From the NCBI RefSeq assembly GCF_947500765.1, contig NZ_CANMTH010000009.1, positions 62,001-126,000 on the forward strand: 64,000 bases of DNA. The letters run 5' to 3'. Shown in pieces: positions 52,313 to 60,832 of this stretch; position 1 is the stretch's first letter; every line of letters begins with the position of its first letter. The DNA comes from an uncultured Formosa sp. Its GTDB lineage: Bacteria; Bacteroidota; Bacteroidia; Flavobacteriales; Flavobacteriaceae. The notes beneath the pieces are model-generated. The model saw only the letters and a program-made list of their open reading frames with translations. It was not told where the DNA came from and did not search any database. The position numbers were made by a program, and so were the translations under genes.

Positions 52313-52960
52313 TTATTTTGTTTTAGATTCTACCCAAGTATTTATTGTACCTGAACCACCAATCAAGCTTTTTGGTACTTCTACCACTACAGACATTACG
52401 TTAGTTCCTGCAAAAGTGTCGCTTCCTACTTCGTTAAAACTTGTAGCATTTCCTGCGATAATTTCAGAGAATTGTGCAAAATCCATGAAAAACGGATCGT
52501 CTCTTGGTCCTGCAAAAAACTTCATGTCGTTGCTATTCTCTATAATAGCAGTTCCGCCGTAAGCAGAAATATCTACCATAGAAGTTGTTGCTGTCGTTTC
52601 AATAGTACTACTTAAACCTGTTGTTGTTGGTTTAACGGGACCAAAGAAATACATTACTCCGTCGCGAGGAATAGCTTGAATAACGTAGTCTTCAATTTTA
52701 TCATCATTAGTATCGATGTTAATTTCAATTAAAGTACTCTCGTCAAACATAGCGTCGCTAGAAGCTGCAGGACTTAATAACCCTTGTACATTAGCAACAA
52801 ACACTATATTGTCTGTATTTTTACCTTGAAAGGCATAGAAATCTGTAATATCGCTTGTTCCTCCTTTTACTGCTGGAGCATCGATATGATCGGCTGCTAC
52901 CATAAAGAAACCTGCTATTGATAAAGCTCCGATTCCTAAAATAATTTTCATTGTTTTCAT
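52313..52960 (-). CDS. Secreted protein corresponding to the N-terminal half of DUF4331
   Basis: The 215-residue product has a signal peptide (ALSIAGFFMVAADH) followed by DHIDAPAVKGG and DITDFYAFQGKNTDNIVFV, the opening of DUF4331 proteins, where the histidine and aspartates may bind a metal. It ends with VPKSLIGGSGTINTWVESKTK, which corresponds to the middle of the usual domain, just before the MGRP segment carried by the next gene. It leads the three-gene operon with the other half and a TPR lipoprotein. Confidence 0.82.
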   Translation of the reverse strand: MKTMKIILGIGALSIAGFFMVAADHIDAPAVKGGTSDITDFYAFQGKNTDNIVFVANVQGLLSPAASSDAMFDESTLIEINIDTNDDKIEDYVIQAIPRDGVMYFFGPVKPTTTGLSSTIETTATTSMVDISAYGGTAIIENSNDMKFFAGPRDDPFFMDFAQFSEIIAGNATSFNEVGSDTFAGTNVMSVVVEVPKSLIGGSGTINTWVESKTK

Positions 52961-53058
52961 AATAATTGAGATTTAGTTAATGATTTATTTGACTCTCACA
53001 CATACCTACGAGAAAAAGAAAGTAGCGGTTTTGTTAAAATTATGTTAATGTAAAAAAA

Positions 53059-53089
53059 TTGAATTTTTAACCTTTAAAAACTACATTTG
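53059..53089 (+). promoter_or_regulatory. Bacteroidota promoter of the LETM1-like gene
   Basis: TTG at 53059-53061, then exactly 20 nt, then TACATTTG at 53082-53089. The same TTG-N20-TAnnTTTG layout is seen before the E1 dehydrogenase gene. Transcription should begin near 53096, about 14 nt before the ATG. Confidence 0.7.
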
Positions 53090-53109
53090 TAAGACTAAGA
53101 CTAAATGCT

Positions 53110-54294
53110 ATGAATCCATCGGCTAATGGCTGGATAAAAAAACTAATTAAAGAACTATCCAACCAAACCTTATTAGACAATCCTACAGATTACGACTTTT
53201 ATAAGGCGTTCCGAAATTCGGGGTTCATTTATGGTTACAACATTAAAGTTGTAAACGACTATATTATTAACGAAGATCTTACTGAAGAAGAATTATGTAA
53301 GGTGAATTTATGTATTGCGTTTATAAACACACATAAAACTAGCGGTACCGAAACAGATCTTTTTGAAAGTATAATTGATTTTTACACGGCTATAAACGAA
53401 AACAAAACGTCTTTTTTAGGAGACCTTTTAGGAAGAGATTCTGCTGAAGTATTAGTAGAAAAAATAATGCATAAGCGTATTCAGATACATGAAAACGTTA
53501 TTACTAAAAACTTCAATCATTACATTACTAATGTATTGTTGTATATAGATATTATTGCTTACGACCACTTCTTAGAAACAAAATCGATTTCAAAATCGTA
53601 TTTAGAGATTTTAGAATCCACTATAATTACTATTGTTATAGAAGCTTTAAATTTAAAATCTGAAAAGAGTGATTATGATAAGAGTTTAATTGAATTGTTT
53701 CAATCGTCTTTACGTTACGAACAAATTGGTGAATTAACTTATGCAGAAGCAATACAAAATGCAAAAACACTAAAACATAATTTATACTATTTAGATATTG
53801 CATGTATGGCGGCATGGAGTGACTCTTGGATTGAACCTGCCGAAGCAAAATTTCTAGAAAATTTAAGTATATCTCTTCTTATTAATGATAAAGAACGGAA
53901 TGAATCTCTAAATTCTATTAACCTGTTTTTTAATGCCAATCGTGATGAAATACCATTATTAAGTGCGAAGAATGTTGTAAAAAGTTTTTACAATCGATCT
54001 TCTCAAATGGTGAGTAAATTAATTATGAGAAACAGTAATCGGTTATTGAGAGAATTACGAGATAGTAAAGAATTAATGATTTTATTGTCAAAATCTACCG
54101 TTCGGGATTTAACACCTCTAGAACGCAAAAAGGTAAACGAACAGCTTTTAGATATTTTTAAAAGCATACCCAGTTTAGCCATATTTTTACTTCCTGGAGG
54201 CGCTATTTTACTACCTATCGTGATTAAGTTTATTCCTAAACTGTTGCCATCGGCTTTTGATGATAACCGTATTGAAGATGAACACGAGGATTAA
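53110..54294 (+). CDS. LETM1-like / TerB-like helical protein
   Basis: The 394-residue protein is almost wholly helical. The centre resembles a TerB-like domain (LDIACMAAWSDSWIEPAEAKFL), and the C-terminal part, LTPLERKKVNEQLLDIFKSI followed by the hydrophobic PSLAIFLLPGGAILLPIVIK, matches the LETM1-like domain known from mitochondrial ion-exchange proteins and found in many Bacteroidota. It has no signal peptide; the hydrophobic end suggests membrane contact. Its cellular role in bacteria is unknown. It is monocistronic and converges with the LytTR regulator gene with a 16-base gap. Confidence 0.78.
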   Translation: MNPSANGWIKKLIKELSNQTLLDNPTDYDFYKAFRNSGFIYGYNIKVVNDYIINEDLTEEELCKVNLCIAFINTHKTSGTETDLFESIIDFYTAINENKTSFLGDLLGRDSAEVLVEKIMHKRIQIHENVITKNFNHYITNVLLYIDIIAYDHFLETKSISKSYLEILESTIITIVIEALNLKSEKSDYDKSLIELFQSSLRYEQIGELTYAEAIQNAKTLKHNLYYLDIACMAAWSDSWIEPAEAKFLENLSISLLINDKERNESLNSINLFFNANRDEIPLLSAKNVVKSFYNRSSQMVSKLIMRNSNRLLRELRDSKELMILLSKSTVRDLTPLERKKVNEQLLDIFKSIPSLAIFLLPGGAILLPIVIKFIPKLLPSAFDDNRIEDEHED

Positions 54295-54310
54295 ATGTGG
54301 TTCTAAAAGA

Positions 54311-55066
54311 CTATTCTAACCAGTCTTTAAACGATTTCACACGTTCTCTAGCAACAATAACCTGATCGTCTTTATACGAGTTTAGTTTAATTTCCAATCG
54401 TGAATTGGTATAGTTTACCATATCGTGAATGGCATTAATATTTACAATAAATTTTCTATTTATTCTGTAAAATGCATTGGGCTCTAATTCTTGTTCTAAT
54501 TGGTCTAAAGTTGAGTTTAAAAGATAGTTTCTACCTGAATTTGTATGAAGGTACGTCCCTTTGTTTTCACTATAAAAACACTCGACATCGTCACTATTAA
54601 TCAGTTTTAAATGCTGACCAACTTGTACCGAGAACCGTTTTTTATAGGTGCGGTCTAACGGGTTTACTAGCAGATTTTTAATTTCGTTAAAATCTAAAAC
54701 CACTTGTTCTTGTTTTGGGATTCGGGTTTTAAACTTTTCAACAGCTAATTCCAAATCATCTTCGTCTATAGGCTTAAGCAAGTAATCGATACTATTTAAT
54801 TTAAAAGCTTTAAGAGCATATTCGTCGTACGCTGTTGTAAATATTATGGCCGATTCTATGTTAACGCTTTCAAAAATCTCGAACGATAAACCGTCGCTTA
54901 ATTGTATATCTAAAAAGATAAGTTCCGGATGTTCATTATTTTGAAACCATAGTATCGATTCTTCTACAGAATGCAACAGCACATCTACCTCTAAACTTAG
55001 TTGATTAACCATACGTTGCAGGCGTCTTGCCGATGGTTTTTCGTCTTCTATTATAATAACTTTCAT
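54311..55066 (-). CDS. LytTR-type response regulator
   Basis: The 251-residue protein has a receiver domain (IIIEDEKPSARRL, phospho-acceptor Asp53 in IFLDIQLSDG, Lys in LLKPIDEDD) and a C-terminal LytTR DNA-binding domain (about 140-251, with FYSENKGTYLHT and FYRINRKFIVNINAI). It is the last gene of an operon with a LytS-type kinase, and the two should form a two-component pair. Confidence 0.93.
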   Translation of the reverse strand: MKVIIIEDEKPSARRLQRMVNQLSLEVDVLLHSVEESILWFQNNEHPELIFLDIQLSDGLSFEIFESVNIESAIIFTTAYDEYALKAFKLNSIDYLLKPIDEDDLELAVEKFKTRIPKQEQVVLDFNEIKNLLVNPLDRTYKKRFSVQVGQHLKLINSDDVECFYSENKGTYLHTNSGRNYLLNSTLDQLEQELEPNAFYRINRKFIVNINAIHDMVNYTNSRLEIKLNSYKDDQVIVARERVKSFKDWLE

Positions 55067-55110
55067 AAGGGATTAAAACTTCTAATATTAAACTGTATGC
55101 TAATTGGTAC

Positions 55111-55185
55111 TGCGTGAGGGATTGGAGCAAGCTACCGTGTAGCGCGGAAAGCGCGGTTTTGGAGCCTTAGCGGAAAAACACGCCC
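55111..55185. repeat. GC-rich interspersed repeat element
   Basis: A 75-bp stretch is sharply richer in G and C than its surroundings. It holds GCGTGAGGGATTGGAGC, GCGCGGAAAGCGCGG, GGAGCC, AGCGGAAA and CACGCCC. This pattern recalls a short non-coding repeat that I remember from many flavobacterial genomes, with the same GTGAGGGATTGGAGC start and AGCGGAAAGCCC-type end. It sits between two genes of one operon (2TM and LytTR) and could fold in the mRNA. Confidence 0.6.
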
Positions 55186-55188
55186 AAA

Positions 55189-55503
55189 TTATTCCCATTT
55201 ATGGTTCCGTTCTTTTTCCATAAGCTCTTTAATCTTATCGTCTTCCCAATTTTTACCAATTACCAGTGTTGGTAAAAATACAGACACACCATGAGCTAGT
55301 AGGCCAATTCCCCAAGAGCCTAAGGTTATAAAATTTTTCCATTGGAAATAGCTTTCTCCTGGATCCAAATTTTTAATATTTATTAACACAAGTACGAGGT
55401 TAACAACTATATATATTAAAGTATGTCTATAAAAACCACTAATACGTCTTACTCGTTTTTTTGCGCGTTCGTAGCGTTCTTGTTCAAAGTGTGAATTGTC
55501 CAT
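55189..55503 (-). CDS. 2TM-domain protein
   Basis: A 104-residue protein with the 2TM domain: a basic helix (ERYERAKKRVRRISGFYRH), two membrane helices (LIYIVVNLVLVLINI and a second one around FITLGSWGIGLLAHGV), and a charged end (IGKNWEDDKIKELME). Its ATG overlaps the stop of the kinase gene by one base. The same domain is fused to the C-terminus of that kinase, so the two 2TM units may pair in the membrane and modulate signalling. Confidence 0.87.
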   Translation of the reverse strand: MDNSHFEQERYERAKKRVRRISGFYRHTLIYIVVNLVLVLINIKNLDPGESYFQWKNFITLGSWGIGLLAHGVSVFLPTLVIGKNWEDDKIKELMEKERNHKWE

Positions 55504-56843
55504 TAGTTCCAGTTTTTTTGTTGTTTTTCTTCCTTTAAAATAGATTCTATCTTACGCTCTTCCCAAGATTTTCCATAACCAAATACAGAAAACCCGTGAA
55601 TTATAAGCCCCATTCCCCATCCTAACATCGGGTACCAAAACCATTGATGTCCCCAGAAAGTTTGATAATTAATAAATATTAAAAACGGAATGACAACACA
55701 GTATGATACTAAGTTCCCGTAAAACCCTTTAATTTCTTCTACGCGTTTCTTTGCACGATTATATGCCTCTTGCTCGTTATAATTATGTTTTATTTGTTCC
55801 ATTGTTGTAATGCGTTTTGTAAGTATTGGTAATTTAACTGCGAAATACGTTTCGGTTTCGTCTATCAATACTTTTCTGTTAGTTAATATGCCGTAGCGAT
55901 TTACAATATTCTGTAACCCTACGCCTTTTCTGGTTTGTAAAACCTCTTTCTTTTGTAAATTATTCTTCACAACCAAGACATTGTCTTCTATGGTTATGTT
56001 AATTTCTAATGGTTTTTGCTCGCTTACCGTATTGTGTTTTATGGTGTTTTCTAACAACAACTGCAAGGACAAAGGCACCACTTTAGCTTCAGGGTTGTCG
56101 TAGTTTTCTGGTAAGTGAAAAACGATGCTGTTTTCGAATCGCATTTTAAGCAAATTCATATACGTTTTTGCAAACTTCAATTCTTCTTCGACTGTCACTA
56201 ATTCTTTATCTTTTTGCTCTAATACATAGCGGTAAATTTTAGATAAAGACACTGTAAAACGTTGTGCGCTATCTGGGTTTTCTTCAATTAAAGACGTTAA
56301 CACGTTTAGACTGTTGAATAAAAAATGCGGATCGATTTGATTTTTTAAACTCTCGAATTGTGCACTTGCAGTTCCTGCAATAACCTTTTGTTCTTTAAGT
56401 TTATTTTGCTGGTACGCATTGTAATAATACACTAGATGAAATACGATAACAATGCTAATCGTCATCCAAAACCCAAAAATGTAATCTGAAACCCTTTCGG
56501 TTGCTACAAACTCACTAAACGTAGCATCTTGATACACCATTTTGGTAAATCCGTGAATGATAAAAAGACCAGCTATAGTAATTAGAGATGCTCCAACAAA
56601 CCCCGTTAAGACTCTTACGATATGCTGATTAGGTTTCCATGGGCGTTTAGATAAGTAATCGAAAAAAGCCATGTTTGAATATCCTAATACAAAAGCATAC
56701 AGTTGGTAGAATATAAAATCTATAAAGAAATCGTTAACCGAATTATAATTAAATCCGCTAAACCATAAATTCCCGATAAGGTACACCACACAGCCTATTG
56801 CAAATGTAATCGCTATACTTTTTACTGATTTAATCATATTCAA
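55503..56843 (-). CDS. LytS-type histidine kinase with a C-terminal 2TM domain
   Basis: The 446-residue protein has four membrane helices (about residues 8-30, 40-65, 75-98 and 120-141) without a periplasmic sensor domain, then a His_kinase domain with phospho-acceptor His173 in QIDPHFLFNSLN, an N-box around LLLENTIKHN and a G-box GVGLQNI. Residues about 346-446 form a 2TM domain (MEQIKHNYNEQEAYNRAKKR ... GYGKSWEERKIESIL) closely like the next gene. A Met stands exactly where a separate 2TM gene would begin, which suggests fusion of two former genes. The partner regulator is the LytTR gene downstream. Confidence 0.92.
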   Translation of the reverse strand: MNMIKSVKSIAITFAIGCVVYLIGNLWFSGFNYNSVNDFFIDFIFYQLYAFVLGYSNMAFFDYLSKRPWKPNQHIVRVLTGFVGASLITIAGLFIIHGFTKMVYQDATFSEFVATERVSDYIFGFWMTISIVIVFHLVYYYNAYQQNKLKEQKVIAGTASAQFESLKNQIDPHFLFNSLNVLTSLIEENPDSAQRFTVSLSKIYRYVLEQKDKELVTVEEELKFAKTYMNLLKMRFENSIVFHLPENYDNPEAKVVPLSLQLLLENTIKHNTVSEQKPLEINITIEDNVLVVKNNLQKKEVLQTRKGVGLQNIVNRYGILTNRKVLIDETETYFAVKLPILTKRITTMEQIKHNYNEQEAYNRAKKRVEEIKGFYGNLVSYCVVIPFLIFINYQTFWGHQWFWYPMLGWGMGLIIHGFSVFGYGKSWEERKIESILKEEKQQKNWN

Positions 56844-56857
56844 AGTCCTCGTTCTAA

Positions 56858-57478
56858 TTATTTACATGATGCTAACACGTGCTTAGCTCGTGCTTCTCCC
56901 CATTTAGGATGAAATGCAGATTCCGGTTTAAAGTTAACAAAAAGTTCTAATGCATGCGCTATATCCTTACAAAACGGAGCCGTGTCTTGTCCGAAATACT
57001 TTGCACTTCCCATACCCCATTCTGCTTTCCCTAAGACCACCATTGGATTTTCTGGAGCCAATGCATATGCTTTATTATACAATTCTGTAATTTTAGCAGA
57101 ATATTTCATCCCGTAAGTCATGCCATCGAACGCTACCCAATTGGTGTAAATTTGAGCTTGTAACACCATGATATCGGCATTATTAGGACTTATACCTTTT
57201 GCGGTGTTTAAATACTCCTGTGCCTTGTCTAAATTAGCTTTAAGCACCGTTGCATCTTTCTCCGTCCAACTCTTTAAGCTGTTTAATTGAGCCACGTAGT
57301 AATTAGGTAACCATTGGTCGGGTTCGGCAGATGCAATACGCTCGAAAAGTTGTTCTGCTTCTGCTTGTTTATTGTCTTGCCATAACGCAAAAGCCTTTTG
57401 CATACCGGTTTCAAAATTGGATTGTGCATTAGTTACTGTATTCACTAAAAGCACGACTAAAAGAATTAAATGTTTCAT
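56858..57478 (-). CDS. Secreted TPR-like protein
   Basis: The 206-residue product has a signal peptide (VVLLVNTVTNAQ) and helical repeats of TPR type (QEYLNTAKGISPNNADIMVL, ELYNKAYALAPENPMVVLGK). It lies between a TonB receptor gene (128 bases upstream) and the kinase gene (14 bases downstream) on the same strand. It is probably periplasmic and could link the receptor to the sensor; that is inference. Confidence 0.8.
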   Translation of the reverse strand: MKHLILLVVLLVNTVTNAQSNFETGMQKAFALWQDNKQAEAEQLFERIASAEPDQWLPNYYVAQLNSLKSWTEKDATVLKANLDKAQEYLNTAKGISPNNADIMVLQAQIYTNWVAFDGMTYGMKYSAKITELYNKAYALAPENPMVVLGKAEWGMGSAKYFGQDTAPFCKDIAHALELFVNFKPESAFHPKWGEARAKHVLASCK

Positions 57479-57606
57479 ATTATTTTGGTTGATTAATTAT
57501 TATAAAGCAAATATCTATGTAACGTCTTGGTTTCTAAAAAACGAAATACCGAACTGTAGTTTTTGTATGATGAACCGTAAGATGCCATCATTTCAAAATA
57601 AAACTC

Positions 57607-59769
57607 CTATAAATTATCTAATTGATTATCTGTGCCGTTATCGCTAATCGTCCAAAAGAAGCCTACAAAAAAGAACTGATCGCTAGCTGGTGTTAAGGCT
57701 CTTTTATTATAAACGCCATTACTATTTGGGGTACTGGCATATTGATAACCATTAACATTCTTAAAATCGAGCACATTATTTACTGATAGATACAGAATTT
57801 TTTGCGGACTAATTAAATAAGCCCAATTCAGACTTAAATTGTTATATGCTTTGGTTTTATTGTTTAAAAAACCCGTTTCATTTGGATTGGTGTAAGTACG
57901 TCCAGAAGCCAAACTGTAACTAAAACCAATCTGACTTTTCCAATCGTCTACCCAATATTTTCCTACTACAGAAAAGTTATGTGTATTGGCAAAATTAGGT
58001 TGTGCTGCTATTGGATAATTCTGATAATCGCGTTCCGTATCTAAGTAGGAATAACTCACCCAATAGTCGAAATTTCTAAGTGTTTTATCATCTCTAAAAA
58101 ACAAATCGAATCCTTTGGCGTAACCAGAGCCATTATTGGTAAACACGCTATTATAACTCGCATATTCGGTATCGTACTTTATTAAATTACGATAGTCTTT
58201 AAAGTAAGCTTCTGCACGAAAGAGAAGCCCCTCTCCATTTAACTGATAGTTTAATAGATAATGACTAGATTCTTCTGAATCAACATCTTGATTAAATTTT
58301 AAAATATTATTATTAGGATTCTGATAAAAGGAACCGTAAGCTAAAGATACCTGACTTCTAGATGCTACCTTATAAGCTAAAGATACACGAGGTGCCACAT
58401 CGAATGTCTTAAAAAGCGCACTATATTCTCCGCGTAATCCTGCTTTTAAAGCTAACTTTTTTGTAAAAATCATATCAGCCTCTACAAAGGATGCGGAGAT
58501 AGAATTATCAAATCCATACGACTCCGAATTTGCATTAAACACCTTAAACGATTCATCGAAATTGGAGAAAAATTGCTCAGCTCCAAAGTTTAATTTAAAC
58601 CGATTATTGAAACGATATTTCAAGGCTACTTTGGCGTGCATTGCATGTTCTAAATTATCGACTTCATCCGATTCAATATGTATATCTGATTTGTTATTGG
58701 TATAACTCCCACCTGCAAATACAGACCAATTGGCATTCAATTTTCCTTGATACGACGTGTTTACATATAGGTTTTTGTTATTCAGTTTATAATTAACGCC
58801 ATCTTCATAATCGATATGCTCTTGAGTTAACTCAAAGTCACTAAGCTCGTAAGCCGTATACAATTTAAACAGCCCTTTATTCATTTTTTTGCGAAACACA
58901 GCTTCTCCAGAGAAACTCTGATATGGTTTTTCCCAATCGTTTCTCCCTGGAAACAACGAGATATACGGCCCTAAATTCATATAAGATGCATTAACACTCA
59001 GCGCACTTTTTTCCCACTTTTTGGTATGCCCTAGAGCGCCTCCAACCGACATTAATCCTATATCTGTTTTGTTTTGTTCCGGTTCATCAATGGTGTTTAA
59101 CAATAACACGCTAGACAAGGCCTGACCGTATTCGGCAGAATATCCACCTGTTGAAAAGGTAATACCATCGAACAAAAACGGCGAATATCGCCCACGTGTT
59201 GGCACGTTATTAGCCGTTGGTGTGTAAGGTGTAAAGACGCGAATACCATCAATAAAAATCTGTGTTTCGTTAGCTTCTCCACCTCTTACAAACAATCGTC
59301 CATCTTCGGCAACGGTTGTGGTTCCTGGCAACGTTTGCAAAGCACCTACAAAATCGCCCATAGCACTAGCGGTAGTTACCACATCTAAAGACGACAAGGC
59401 ATTGACTTTACTATTGTCGCCCGCAGAAAACGTTCCTGCCGAAAGCACTACAGCATCTAAAGTATTTACATCTTCACGCAATTTTATTTCAACATCTTGA
59501 AAATTGTAAACATCTCCTGCTTTACGGTAGGTTTCGAAGCTTATAAACGATACAATAAGAACTTGAGTGCCTGTTTCAGTCGTTTTAAAACTAAATATTC
59601 CCGATGCATCGCTTGTTCCGCCATCGTAAGATCCTTCTAAATACACATTAGCACCCGCGATAGGATTCTGTTTAGCATCTATAATGCGACCAGAAATTAA
59701 TGTTTGCGAAAACCCAACATTTATAGTTAATAAGCAAACTAGATTCAAGAGCAGTTGTAATCGTTTCAT
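57607..59769 (-). CDS. TonB-dependent receptor
   Basis: The 720-residue outer-membrane protein has a signal peptide (VCLLTINVGFSQ), a CarboxypepD_reg-like sandwich (about 23-100, LISGRIIDAKQNPIAGANVY), a plug domain (about 115-220, with LFVRGGEANETQIFIDGIRV) and a 22-strand-type barrel to the end. It is not followed by a SusD gene, so it is unlikely to be a SusC glycan importer; iron, vitamin or peptide ligands are more usual for this size. It heads the minus-strand cluster with the TPR-like protein, kinase, 2TM protein and LytTR regulator. Confidence 0.9.
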   Translation of the reverse strand: MKRLQLLLNLVCLLTINVGFSQTLISGRIIDAKQNPIAGANVYLEGSYDGGTSDASGIFSFKTTETGTQVLIVSFISFETYRKAGDVYNFQDVEIKLREDVNTLDAVVLSAGTFSAGDNSKVNALSSLDVVTTASAMGDFVGALQTLPGTTTVAEDGRLFVRGGEANETQIFIDGIRVFTPYTPTANNVPTRGRYSPFLFDGITFSTGGYSAEYGQALSSVLLLNTIDEPEQNKTDIGLMSVGGALGHTKKWEKSALSVNASYMNLGPYISLFPGRNDWEKPYQSFSGEAVFRKKMNKGLFKLYTAYELSDFELTQEHIDYEDGVNYKLNNKNLYVNTSYQGKLNANWSVFAGGSYTNNKSDIHIESDEVDNLEHAMHAKVALKYRFNNRFKLNFGAEQFFSNFDESFKVFNANSESYGFDNSISASFVEADMIFTKKLALKAGLRGEYSALFKTFDVAPRVSLAYKVASRSQVSLAYGSFYQNPNNNILKFNQDVDSEESSHYLLNYQLNGEGLLFRAEAYFKDYRNLIKYDTEYASYNSVFTNNGSGYAKGFDLFFRDDKTLRNFDYWVSYSYLDTERDYQNYPIAAQPNFANTHNFSVVGKYWVDDWKSQIGFSYSLASGRTYTNPNETGFLNNKTKAYNNLSLNWAYLISPQKILYLSVNNVLDFKNVNGYQYASTPNSNGVYNKRALTPASDQFFFVGFFWTISDNGTDNQLDNL

Positions 59770-60333
59770 GTTTTAATTGTTTTAATTAGCACTACAAAAA
59801 TGAAACAGAATACAAGGTTTTAAAACTAAAGAAAACTCAACTGTTGTTTTTTAAAGATGAATTGAGATAATCACTTATTTATAGTAAAATCAAATCCTAA
59901 AAACACAATCTATTTAACTAATAAATAAAATTAAAATCTAATTTCAACTCAATAAAGCATATTAATGAATACTGAAAAAAACATTTTTTTAATAACTGAA
60001 ATGCCTACAGTTCATTTATTTTTTGCATCTTTAAAATATCTTATTTCATAAATATAAAAACGCATAAAGAAGCACTATAAGATTTATCTATAACCACAAC
60101 TTAATAAACTAATTACCAGAAAATTAAAACACCCAACCAAAACAACAAATCTAACACTAAAACAAGTTATACATTAAGGTTTGCAAATTTAATATTGAGT
60201 AGTTTTCTTTTCAATTTGCATATAATTTAGACATTAAAGAAGATGGATAAACAAGCTTTCTTTAAGCAGAAAACAAAATCGATTGTAACAATTTCTACAT
60301 AAAAGACACTAATATCTTAACTAACCTTTTTCC
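59770..60333. other. Large non-coding spacer between divergent transcription units
   Basis: This 564-bp stretch is very AT-rich. It separates the TonB receptor gene (minus) from the second ECF sigma gene (plus). I see no gene, terminator hairpin or strong palindrome. On the minus strand CATTTTTG (complement of 59796-59803 region) is one base from the -7 consensus for the receptor. A clear plus-strand -7 element for the sigma gene is not seen, which would fit use of an alternative sigma factor. Confidence 0.4.
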
Positions 60334-60828
60334 TTGAATAAAGAACAAGAACATAGCTTTATAGCATTGCTTGAAAGGCATCAAAATATAGTCCATAAAG
60401 TGTGTCGTCTGTACACTAACGACTATGATGCGCACAACGATTTATTTCAAGAAATCACCATTCAACTATGGAAAGCATATCCTAAGTTTCGTGGCGATGC
60501 AAAGTTTAGTACTTGGATGTATCGTATAGGATTAAACACTGCTATAACACTATACAGAAAGTCGAAACGAAGAGTAACAACACAAGATTTCGATGCTGTA
60601 CAGTTTAGAATAAAAGCAGAAGATTATGACGACACAGAAGAGCAGCAATTGAAATTACTTTACAGTGCCGTAAAACAACTAAACGACATTGAAAAAGCAC
60701 TTGTCTTCTTGTATTTAGAAGATAAGAATTACAGAGAAATTAGTGAAACAATGGGAATTAGCGAAGTGAACGCTAGAGTGAAGATGAATCGCGTGAAAAC
60801 AAAACTGAGAACCATTTTAAATCCGTAA
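60334..60828 (+). CDS. ECF sigma factor (second)
   Basis: A 164-residue ECF sigma factor starting at TTG (no ATG fits). Region 2 reads NDLFQEITIQLWKAYPKFRG and region 4 has LEDKNYREISETMGISEVNA as the helix-turn-helix. The next gene starts 4 bases after its stop and encodes a membrane protein that probably acts as its anti-sigma factor. This type, without a classical zinc anti-sigma partner, is common in Bacteroidota. Confidence 0.92.
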   Translation: MNKEQEHSFIALLERHQNIVHKVCRLYTNDYDAHNDLFQEITIQLWKAYPKFRGDAKFSTWMYRIGLNTAITLYRKSKRRVTTQDFDAVQFRIKAEDYDDTEEQQLKLLYSAVKQLNDIEKALVFLYLEDKNYREISETMGISEVNARVKMNRVKTKLRTILNP

Positions 60829-60832
60829 ATCT

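Noticed and set aside
57607..59769. SusC-type glycan importer
   Set aside because: The receptor is short for SusC and no SusD gene follows.
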